Shown here piece after piece: positions 1-6,138 of a DNA stretch of 8,163 bases. How positions within the stretch are numbered: position 1 is the first letter of the stretch; every line of letters begins with the position of its first letter. The stretch is from Flavobacterium sp. (GTDB lineage: Bacteria > Bacteroidota > Bacteroidia > Flavobacteriales > Flavobacteriaceae): NCBI GenBank assembly GCA_004296145.1, contig SEBM01000154.1, forward strand, positions 1 through 8,163, given 5' to 3'. A program made the translations under genes and the position numbers. The notes below the pieces were generated by a model, which saw only the letters and a program-made list of their open reading frames with translations, did not search any database and was not told the DNA's origin.

Positions 1-96
1 TAAATAAACATTTGCGCCTTTGCAACTCTGAACCTTTGTCTCTTCTTTTAAAAAATTCTAAGTATCTTAGCCCCTCAGAAACTTAGCAGCTTTAAA
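1..96. repeat. Two degenerate octamer tandem runs
   Basis: This stretch upstream of the methyltransferase gene is built of short units with a spacing of 8 bases. Positions 11-42 read TTTGCGCC, TTTGCAAC, TCTGAACC, TTTGTCTC, with the TYTG core returning at 11, 19, 27 and 35. Positions 57-88 read TCTAAGTA, TCTTAGCC, CCTCAGAA, ACTTAGCA, with a CTNAG-like core at the same spacing. A T/A-rich link (43-56) separates the runs. Similar CTTTGCG/CTTAGC strings are, from memory, common between genes in Flavobacterium. The units are seen directly; their function is unknown. The first run may extend beyond the left edge. Confidence 0.6.
63..70 (+). promoter_or_regulatory. Weak possible -7 promoter element
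   Basis: TATCTTAG matches the Bacteroidota -7 consensus TAnnTTTG in all but one fixed position. It lies 29 bases before the methyltransferase ATG at 100. A TTG at 36-38 could be the -33 element, but the 24-base spacer is slightly long. The match also falls inside the octamer repeat, so it may be chance. Confidence 0.25.
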
Positions 97-99
97 AAA

Positions 100-891
100 A
101 TGAAACAAATCACTTCAGTTCAAAATCCGTTTATAAAATCTCTTGTTTTATTGCAGGAAAAAGCAAAAGCCAGAAAACAAACCGGAACATTTTTGATTGA
201 AGGCTTGCGCGAAATTTCGCTGGCTATAAAAGGCGGTTATGAAATAGAAACGGTTTTATTTTTACCCGAATTGGTTACTGAAAACGAAATCAGTAAATTA
301 ATTAATGTTTCTTTTCAATTGATTGAAATCAATAAAGAAGTTTATCAGAAGCTGGCTTATCGCGATACAACCGAAGGAATTTTAGCTATAGCAAAAACAA
401 AATCAATGCAGTTATCAGATTTAAAATTATCTGAAAACCCATTAATTCTGGTTGCTGAAGCTCCTGAAAAACCGGGCAATATCGGCGCACTTTTGCGTAC
501 TGCCGATGCAGCAAAACTGGATGCGGTTTTAATTGCAAATCCAAAAAGTGATTTATACAATCCAAATATTGTGCGCTCGAGTGTTGGTTGTTTGTTTACC
601 AATCAAATTGCAACCGGAACTACCGCAGAAATCATTTCATTTCTAAAAGAAAAAAAGATCGATTTCTATTGCGCAACTTTGCAGGACTCGACTTCATATC
701 ACACACAAAACTTTACTACTCCAACTGCTTTGGTTGTTGGTACAGAAGCTACAGGCCTAACTCAGGATTGGCGCGACGCTTCGACTCAGAATATTATTAT
801 TCCGATGCAGGGTGAAATTGACAGCATGAATGTATCGGTTGCTGCAGCCATTTTAATTTTTGAAGCGAAACGCCAGAGGGGATTTAACTAA
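100..891 (+). CDS. TrmH/SpoU (SPOUT) family RNA methyltransferase
   Basis: This 263-residue protein probably methylates a ribose 2'-OH in rRNA or tRNA using S-adenosylmethionine. Residues about 28-100 form the SpoU substrate-binding domain (FLIEGLREI near 31-39). Residues about 116-257 form the SPOUT methylase with all three family motifs: N127-I-G-x-x-x-R133 in EKPGNIGALLRTADA, VVGTEATGL at 212-220, and IPMQGEIDSMNVSVAAA at 234-250. The latter two build the trefoil-knot cofactor site. The length is normal and the gene is intact. The ATG at 100 is preceded by an A-rich stretch and gives the expected N-terminus. The exact nucleotide target (RlmB-like, TrmH-like or other) cannot be told from the sequence. 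The serine hydrolase gene starts 16 bases after the stop, so the two may be co-transcribed. Confidence 0.93.
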   Translation: MKQITSVQNPFIKSLVLLQEKAKARKQTGTFLIEGLREISLAIKGGYEIETVLFLPELVTENEISKLINVSFQLIEINKEVYQKLAYRDTTEGILAIAKTKSMQLSDLKLSENPLILVAEAPEKPGNIGALLRTADAAKLDAVLIANPKSDLYNPNIVRSSVGCLFTNQIATGTTAEIISFLKEKKIDFYCATLQDSTSYHTQNFTTPTALVVGTEATGLTQDWRDASTQNIIIPMQGEIDSMNVSVAAAILIFEAKRQRGFN

Positions 892-907
892 CCATTTTTC
901 TATATTT

Positions 908-2443
908 ATGAATTACAAATTAGCACTTTTAGCTTTATTATTTAGTTTTTCAGCATCGGCACAAATTACCAACACGGAAGTCGATGACTTAGTCAACCGA
1001 ACCATGAAAGCTTTTGATGTTCCCGGAATTTCGGTTGCCATTGTAAAAGATGGAAAAGTAGTCCTGGCAAAAGGTTATGGTGTAAAATCTATTCTAACGA
1101 AAGAAAAAGTAGATGAGAATACCCTTTTCGGAATCGCATCAAACAGTAAAGCTTTTACAACTGCAGCTTTGGCGATGTTGGTTGATGAAGGCAAAATAAA
1201 ATGGGATGACAAAGTCATAAAATACCTTCCGGATTTTAAAATGTATGATGATTATGTCACCAGAGAATTTACAATTCGTGATTTACTAACTCACAGAAGC
1301 GGACTTGGACTTGGTGCAGGAGATTTGATGATCTGGCCTGACGGAAGTGATTTTACAGCCAAAGATATTACTCATAATTTACGTTATTTAAAACCGGTTT
1401 CCAGTTTCAGAACGCAATTTGATTATGATAATTTACTGTATATCGTTGCCGGCGAAATTGTACATGTGGTAAGCAACCAAAGTTGGGCAGATTTTGTAGA
1501 AAACCGAATTATGAAGCCTTTGGAAATGAACGGAAGTGTGGCTTCTATAAAACGTTTAAAAGATACTTCGAATGTAATTACACCTCACGTACCCGTTGAC
1601 GGAAAGTTAAAAACGATCAAAAGATATGAAAATCAGCTTTTTGACGGAGCTGCGGGAATTTATTCTAACGTAAATGATTTGAGTAAATGGGCAATTCTTC
1701 AAATCAATAACGGAAAATACGGTGACAAACAGTTGTTTTCTGAAAAAGAACATAACGAAATGTGGCAATTGCAAACCATTATGCCTACAAAAACAAAACC
1801 TCCCTATAATACTCATTTTGCAGGTTATGGTTTAGGATGGTTTTTAAATGATGTAAAGGGTTATAAACAAGTTTCGCACACAGGTGGTTTAGAAGGAAAC
1901 GTAACTCAGACTACCTTGATTCCTGAACTTCAATTAGGGATTATTGTTTTAACGAATCAGCAATCGGGAGCGGCATTTAATGCTATTACAAATACTATAA
2001 AAGACAGTTATCTGGGCATTAAATCTGAAGATTACGTAACAGCTTACAGCAACAAAATGAAAGCCAGCGAAGAATCTGCAGATAAAGTGACTGATGAAGT
2101 CTGGGCAACGGTTGCTAAAAACAAAAAGGATAAAGTAAAAACTGATTTCAGTAAAATAACCGGAACTTATAAAGACAACTGGTTTGGAGAAATCAGTATC
2201 ACAGAGAAAAAAGGAAAATTATATTTTGCTTCAAAACGTTCTCCACAACTAGCCGGAGAAGTTTTTTTTTACAAAGACGGAAACTATGTTGTAAAATGGA
2301 ACAACGCTTTCTTTCACGCTGATGCGCATTTGAATTTCAAATATGATGAAAGCGGAAAGGTCACTAACCTAAAAATGCTTCCAATTTCTGAATTAACAGA
2401 TTTCAGTTACGATTTTCAGGATCTTGACTTTACGAAACTTTAA
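908..2443 (+). CDS. Exported serine hydrolase (class C beta-lactamase family) with DUF3471-like C-terminus
   Basis: This 511-residue protein belongs to the serine beta-lactamase/penicillin-binding-protein-like family. Residues 1-18 look like a signal peptide: K4, a hydrophobic core, then A16-S-A18 followed by Q19, a good signal peptidase I site. It is therefore likely periplasmic or secreted. The catalytic domain (about 22-365) shows S78-N-S-K81 (SxxK with the acylated serine), Y173-D-N175 (YxN) and H324-T-G326 in the place of KTG. Residues about 412-508 resemble DUF3471, which often follows this domain. The substrate is unknown; family members include esterases, D-aminopeptidases and peptidoglycan or peptide hydrolases, and true beta-lactam resistance is not implied. 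The start at 908 is chosen over an in-frame ATG at 860 because only 908 puts the signal peptide at the N-terminus. Confidence 0.9.
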   Translation: MNYKLALLALLFSFSASAQITNTEVDDLVNRTMKAFDVPGISVAIVKDGKVVLAKGYGVKSILTKEKVDENTLFGIASNSKAFTTAALAMLVDEGKIKWDDKVIKYLPDFKMYDDYVTREFTIRDLLTHRSGLGLGAGDLMIWPDGSDFTAKDITHNLRYLKPVSSFRTQFDYDNLLYIVAGEIVHVVSNQSWADFVENRIMKPLEMNGSVASIKRLKDTSNVITPHVPVDGKLKTIKRYENQLFDGAAGIYSNVNDLSKWAILQINNGKYGDKQLFSEKEHNEMWQLQTIMPTKTKPPYNTHFAGYGLGWFLNDVKGYKQVSHTGGLEGNVTQTTLIPELQLGIIVLTNQQSGAAFNAITNTIKDSYLGIKSEDYVTAYSNKMKASEESADKVTDEVWATVAKNKKDKVKTDFSKITGTYKDNWFGEISITEKKGKLYFASKRSPQLAGEVFFYKDGNYVVKWNNAFFHADAHLNFKYDESGKVTNLKMLPISELTDFSYDFQDLDFTKL

Positions 2444-2545
2444 TTTTAGTTTTCAGTCGCAGTTTTTAGTCACAGTCGCAGTCTCAGTTTTCAGTTTTCA
2501 CCTTTTGAGCAAACTGAAAACTGCGACTGAAAACTGAAACTTTTT
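2444..2545. repeat. CAGT 6/7-mer repeat array forming a long hairpin, possible terminator
   Basis: Directly after the serine hydrolase stop, eight YAGT-headed units of 6 or 7 bases run from 2447 to 2498 (TAGTTTT, CAGTCG, CAGTTTT, TAGTCA, CAGTCG, CAGTCT, CAGTTTT, CAGTTTT). They are followed by inverted units at 2511-2536 (AAACTG, AAAACTG, CGACTG, AAAACTG). Bases 2444-2470 can pair with 2513-2539 along 27 base pairs, two of them G-U in RNA, around a 42-base loop. TTTTT at 2541-2545 follows the 3' arm. In RNA this could end transcription of the upstream pair, or act in both directions. The repeat and its pairing are seen directly; the terminator role is inference. Confidence 0.75.
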
Positions 2546-2571
2546 CACACCAAAATCAGCAATCCAAAACC

Positions 2572-2602
2572 TTGTGTATGTTCCAACTTATTCTTATTTT
2601 TA
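2572..2602 (+). promoter_or_regulatory. Candidate promoter for rel
   Basis: TTG at 2572-2574, a 20-base spacer, and TATTTTTA at 2595-2602 fit the Bacteroidota sigma-A promoter (TTG, 17-23 bases, TAnnTTTG) with one mismatch in the -7 box. Transcription would start near 2608, giving a leader of roughly 15 bases before the ATG at 2622. It lies outside the upstream hairpin, which suggests that rel has its own transcription unit. Confidence 0.5.
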
Positions 2603-2621
2603 GTACTTGAACAATGCCGTT

Positions 2622-4844
2622 ATGACTGAAATAGATATTGAGAAAGAAAACAAAGCGATTGCGCACGAATACAAGGAATTACTTCGAATTAGTTACCAAA
2701 CTTTAACGCCCGCTGACAAGAAACTCATCAGAAAAGCTTTTGATGTAGCTGTTGATGCGCATAAAGAACAGCGTCGCAAATCTGGAGAAGCATATATCTT
2801 TCATCCTATTGCAGTTGCAAAAATTGTTGCCTCAGAAATTGGTTTGGGTGCGACCTCTATTGCTGCGGCTTTATTGCACGATGTTGTTGAAGATACTCCG
2901 GTTACGGTAGAAGAAATTGAGCGTTTATTTAACCCAAAAGTAGCGCAACTGGTTGAAGGTCTGACCAAGATTTCTTTGGTTCAAAAAGATTTAAATGCGT
3001 CTATGCAGGCAGAGAATTTCAGAAAAATGATTCTGACTTTGAATGATGATGTACGCGTTATTCTGATAAAACTGGCCGATCGTCTGCATAATATGCAAAC
3101 CATGGACTCCATGGCTGAATATAAACAGACCAAAATTGCCTCAGAAACTTTATACATTTACGCTCCCCTTGCCCATCGTTTAGGACTTTATAATATAAAA
3201 ACCAAACTAGAGGATTTAGGATTAAAATACACAGAACCTGCCGTTTATGATGATATCGTAAGCAAAATCAGGGAAACGAAAGAAGAACAGGATGCTTACA
3301 TAAAAGATATTTCGGATGTTCTGAAAAAATCTTTAGACAACGAAAACATTGATTACATCATAAAAGGCCGTCCGAAATCTATTTATTCTATTCGCAGAAA
3401 AATGCGTGCCCAAAATGTAAGCTTTGATGAAGTTTATGATAAGTTCGCTCTTCGAATTGTTTATAAATCAGACACTCACGAAGAAAAATTTGTTGCTTGG
3501 AAAATATATTCAATCGTAACAGATCATTACAGACCGAGCCCGAGCCGTTTGCGTGATTGGATTTCATCTCCAAAATCAACCGGTTATGAAGCTTTGCACA
3601 TTACCGTTATGGGACCAAAAGGACGTTGGGTCGAAGTTCAGGTTCGAAGCGAGAGAATGGATGAAATTGCCGAAAAAGGATACGCTGCACATTACAAATA
3701 CAAAAATGGCGCAACCGAAGAAAGCGGTTTGGATGTCTGGCTGAATTTGCTTCGCGAAGCTTTGGAAAATCAGGAAACCAATGCGGTTGATTTTGTTGAA
3801 GATTTTAAAATGAATTTATATTCAAAAGAAATCTTTGTCTTTACTCCAAAAGGAGAAATAAAATCATTGCCAAAAGGCGCTACTTCTTTGGATTTTGCTT
3901 TTAGTATTCACTCTGAAATCGGAATTAAAACAAGAGGAACACGTGTAAACGGACGTCTTGTACCTTTAAATCATGAACTAAAAAGTGGCGATCAGGTTGA
4001 AGTTATTACTTCTCCAAATCAAAAACCAACCGTAAACTGGTTGGAATATGTAACAACTTCCAGAGCTAAAAATAAGATTAAAAACGTTCTTAACGAGAAC
4101 ACCAAAAAAATTGCCGAAGAAGGAAAAGAATTACTTACCAGAAAACTAAAACACTTAAAAATTACGATAAGTGAGCAGGTTATTAATGAGTTGGTAAACT
4201 TTTTCAAACTTAAAACCAGTCTGGATTTATTTTTCAGAGTTGGAATTGGTGCAATTGAAAATCAACAGTTAAAGGATTACGCGGCTCAAAAAAGCAATAC
4301 ATTTATCAATTTCTTTAAAAATAAAATTAAACGAAATAAAGATACAACTGCTGCCGAAGATATTCATAAACCTGTCATGAGCAGTAATTATGACATGTTG
4401 GTTTTTGGCACCGAGCACGACAAACTTGACTATAAACTTTCTCAATGTTGTAACCCGATTCCTGGCGATGACGTTTTTGGTTTTGTAACTATAAATGAAG
4501 GAATTAAAGTGCATAAAAAAGATTGTCCGAATGCTATCGGGATGCAGTCTAATTATGCTTATCGCATCATGAGCGCCAAATGGATTGATTCGTCTCAGGA
4601 AGAATTTAAAGCCATTATTAATATTACCGGAATGGATGTTTTAGGTTTAACGAATCAATTGACAAGAGTAATTTCGAACAATATGAGCGTGAATATTCAG
4701 AGTATTTCTTTGAGTACCGATGCAGGAATTTTTCATGGTCAGATTGCAGTAATCGTCAAAAACAATACTATTTTGAAGAAAATGATTAATGCGATTAAAA
4801 AAATTGATGGGGTTGATAAGGTAACAAGGGAATACAGAACTTAA
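2622..4844 (+). CDS. rel: Bifunctional-type RelA/SpoT (p)ppGpp synthetase/hydrolase
   Basis: This 740-residue long RSH enzyme makes and degrades the stringent-response alarmone (p)ppGpp in the cytoplasm, using ATP and GTP/GDP. The HD hydrolase domain (about 40-190) keeps H61, H86-D87, E90-D91, D153 and N157. The synthetase domain (about 245-360) has GRPKSIYSIRRKM (249-261), D273, GYEALH (321-326) and VEVQVR (337-342). Then follow TGS (about 403-463), a helical region, the conserved Cys domain with C609-C610, H631 and C635, and ACT (about 662-735). R309-L-R-D312 stands where bifunctional enzymes have RxKD and synthetase-only RelA has ExDD, so both activities are likely. The ATG at 2622 is preferred over an in-frame TTG at 2607, which lies too close to the predicted transcription start. 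Other names used for such genes are relA and spoT. A 180-residue gene follows after 14 bases. Confidence 0.96.
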   Translation: MTEIDIEKENKAIAHEYKELLRISYQTLTPADKKLIRKAFDVAVDAHKEQRRKSGEAYIFHPIAVAKIVASEIGLGATSIAAALLHDVVEDTPVTVEEIERLFNPKVAQLVEGLTKISLVQKDLNASMQAENFRKMILTLNDDVRVILIKLADRLHNMQTMDSMAEYKQTKIASETLYIYAPLAHRLGLYNIKTKLEDLGLKYTEPAVYDDIVSKIRETKEEQDAYIKDISDVLKKSLDNENIDYIIKGRPKSIYSIRRKMRAQNVSFDEVYDKFALRIVYKSDTHEEKFVAWKIYSIVTDHYRPSPSRLRDWISSPKSTGYEALHITVMGPKGRWVEVQVRSERMDEIAEKGYAAHYKYKNGATEESGLDVWLNLLREALENQETNAVDFVEDFKMNLYSKEIFVFTPKGEIKSLPKGATSLDFAFSIHSEIGIKTRGTRVNGRLVPLNHELKSGDQVEVITSPNQKPTVNWLEYVTTSRAKNKIKNVLNENTKKIAEEGKELLTRKLKHLKITISEQVINELVNFFKLKTSLDLFFRVGIGAIENQQLKDYAAQKSNTFINFFKNKIKRNKDTTAAEDIHKPVMSSNYDMLVFGTEHDKLDYKLSQCCNPIPGDDVFGFVTINEGIKVHKKDCPNAIGMQSNYAYRIMSAKWIDSSQEEFKAIINITGMDVLGLTNQLTRVISNNMSVNIQSISLSTDAGIFHGQIAVIVKNNTILKKMINAIKKIDGVDKVTREYRT

Positions 4845-4858
4845 TTTAGAAACATCAT

Positions 4859-5401
4859 ATGATAAACGATTCTTTAGAAATTCCAAAATTAAATTTTGAC
4901 GAAGATGGCAAACTTATAATTGTCGCTTCTGAGTTTTCTTCTAAAGATGATTTTGATTTTTTTCAGGGAAAATCGAATATCCAAAACAAAAAATTAAAAA
5001 AGCGTTTTGCTAATTGCAGCGAATGGATTGAATTTCCGTCCACTCAGGAAATGTACAAGATTCTGAACGGAATTGGCAATATTGATAATTTTCTTGCCAC
5101 TTTTGACGGCGAACCTTTTGAAGGAATGACTGTTCGTTTGTTTAATCCCATAACAAAATTATGGAGTATTTACTGGTCAGATTCTAATACAGGAGTTTTG
5201 GACCGGCCTGTTGTAGGTTCTTTTGAGAACAATGTGGGTCATTTTTTTTCTGAGGATGTTTTTGAAGGAAGAGATGTAATACAGGTTTTTAGATGGGATG
5301 CCAGAGACAAAAAAAATCCGGTATGGAGCCAGGCAATGAGCGATGACAAAGGAAAAAGCTGGGAATGGAACTGGTATATGTTTATGACAAAAACAGACTA
5401 A
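4859..5401 (+). CDS. Uncharacterised protein, possibly DUF1579-like beta-barrel
   Basis: This is a 180-residue soluble protein without signal peptide, membrane segment or obvious catalytic motif. Its core pattern is DFDFFQGKSNIQNKKLKKRF (31-50), SEWIEF (54-59), ATFDGEPFEGM (80-90), RLFNPITKLWSIYW (93-106), VVGSFENNVGHF (118-129) and WSQAMSDDKGKSWEWNW (156-172). The 'FxFFxG.W'-style opening, many Trp and Gly residues and alternating strand-like segments resemble DUF1579/lipocalin-like small beta-barrels. That assignment is from memory of similar hypothetical proteins and is tentative; no biochemical role is claimed. The ATG lies 14 bases after the rel stop, so co-transcription with rel is likely. 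It stands between rel and the Fur-like/purA pair, and a repeat-containing 186-base gap follows it. Confidence 0.8.
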   Translation: MINDSLEIPKLNFDEDGKLIIVASEFSSKDDFDFFQGKSNIQNKKLKKRFANCSEWIEFPSTQEMYKILNGIGNIDNFLATFDGEPFEGMTVRLFNPITKLWSIYWSDSNTGVLDRPVVGSFENNVGHFFSEDVFEGRDVIQVFRWDARDKKNPVWSQAMSDDKGKSWEWNWYMFMTKTD

Positions 5402-5525
5402 ATGTTTTGTTAGTTTTATCTCAAATAAAAATAAATATGTTAATAAAATTAGGTCAGACGGATAAACAAAAAGTATTGCAAAACCCTTAAAACAGAAGTG
5501 CTCGCAATATCAAAATCCGGAGTTG

Positions 5526-5552
5526 AAAGTTAAACTTTGAACCTTAAACTTT
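5526..5552. repeat. Heptamer run and 6-1-6 dyad upstream of the Fur-like gene
   Basis: Positions 5532-5552 are three heptamers in a row: AAACTTT, GAACCTT, AAACTTT. The first overlaps a perfect inverted repeat AAAGTT-A-AACTTT at 5526-5538. The dyad lies about 35-47 bases upstream of the likely -7 box of the Fur-like gene. It could be an operator (Fur boxes are AT-rich with near 7-1-7 symmetry) or just part of a degenerate repeat. The remainder of the gap (5402-5525) is AT-rich with no gene or terminator that I can support. Confidence 0.4.
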
Positions 5553-5572
5553 TATTCATTAAAATAAAAAAT

Positions 5573-5580
5573 TATCTTTG
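5573..5580 (+). promoter_or_regulatory. -7 promoter element of the Fur-like gene
   Basis: TATCTTTG is a perfect match to the Bacteroidota -7 consensus TAnnTTTG. No TTG is found at the usual distance upstream, so the -33 element is weak or absent. The box ends only 7 bases before the ATG at 5588, so transcription would begin at or next to the start codon. Confidence 0.6.
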
Positions 5581-5587
5581 CCAGATT

Positions 5588-6046
5588 ATGACACTAATTT
5601 CAACTGACAATACTAAAAATCAAGAAATTGTAAAAAATGTTTTTACAATGTATCTTGAGCAAAAAGGGCATCGTAAAACTCCTGAGCGTTATGCTATTCT
5701 TCAGGAAATTTATGATAGTGAAGAGCATTTTGATATAGAAAACCTTTATATCAAAATGAAAAACAAAAACTATCGTGTGAGTAGAGCAACTTTATACAAC
5801 ACGATTGAGTTATTGTTGGACTGCGCTTTGGTTAGAAAACATCAATTTGGGCAAAATCAGGCTTACTACGAGAAATCTTATTTTGATAAACAACATGATC
5901 ATATTATCATGACGGATTCCGGAGAAGTTATTGAATTTTGTGACCCAAGAATTCAGACCATCAAAAAAACAATCGAAGAGATATTTGACATTGAGATCAC
6001 CAATCACTCATTGTATTTCTACGGAAACAAAAAACAAAATCAATAA
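5588..6046 (+). CDS. Fur-family transcriptional regulator lacking the usual Cys pair
   Basis: This 152-residue protein is a metal-responsive DNA-binding regulator of the Fur family. Residues about 15-85 form the winged helix, with HRKTPERYAIL at 28-38 and SRATLYNTIELL at 65-76, the recognition-helix region. The C-terminal dimer/metal domain has H103-D-H105, SGEVIEF (111-117) and TNHSLYFYG (138-146), and H47 is the usual metal ligand of EEHF. Where E. coli Fur has CxxC, here the sequence is IMTDSG (107-112), so the structural zinc site seems absent; only C79 and C118 remain. Whether it senses Fe, Zn, Mn or peroxide cannot be told. The start at 5588 is chosen because the upstream in-frame TTG at 5537 lies before the promoter and would add 17 non-family residues. 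purA follows after 92 bases. Confidence 0.92.
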   Translation: MTLISTDNTKNQEIVKNVFTMYLEQKGHRKTPERYAILQEIYDSEEHFDIENLYIKMKNKNYRVSRATLYNTIELLLDCALVRKHQFGQNQAYYEKSYFDKQHDHIIMTDSGEVIEFCDPRIQTIKKTIEEIFDIEITNHSLYFYGNKKQNQ

Positions 6047-6101
6047 TCCGGAAAGGACTTATTCAAAAAAATAAAAAGAAAATTAACTACATTAATCAGT
6101 A

Positions 6102-6119
6102 GGACAACTGAGCTTGTCC
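6102..6119. promoter_or_regulatory. Inverted repeat upstream of purA
   Basis: GGACAA (6102-6107) and TTGTCC (6114-6119) are perfect 6-base inverted arms around CTGAGC, ending 19 bases before the purA ATG. It could be a regulator binding site or a small leader hairpin. No T-run follows, so it is not a terminator. No TAnnTTTG box was found between the Fur-like gene and purA, which leaves read-through from the upstream gene as the simplest source of purA transcript. Confidence 0.35.
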
Positions 6120-6138
6120 CAACGCAAATTAAAAAAGA

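Noticed and set aside
860..907. N-terminal extension of the serine hydrolase from the ATG at 860
   Set aside because: It would overlap the methyltransferase gene and bury a clear signal peptide that begins at 908.
2444..2545. CRISPR array
   Set aside because: The repeat units are 6-7 bases and contiguous, with no 25-40 base repeats separated by unique spacers.
2607..2621. TTG start for rel at 2607
   Set aside because: It lies 4 bases after the predicted -7 box, where transcription is only just beginning; the ATG at 2622 fits better.
5434..5487. Small open frame of 17 codons in the gap before the Fur-like gene
   Set aside because: It is too short, with no start context or recognisable content.
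5474..5509. Inverted repeat TATTGC / GCAATA
   Set aside because: It has only six pairs with a 24-base loop and no T-run; this is expected by chance in AT-rich DNA.
5537..5587. TTG start for the Fur-like gene at 5537
   Set aside because: It lies upstream of the perfect TATCTTTG box and adds residues not seen in the family.
6043..6064. Imperfect hairpin AATAATCC / GGACTTATT at the end of the Fur-like gene
   Set aside because: The stem has a bulge, is weak, and is followed by A-rich rather than T-rich sequence on this strand.
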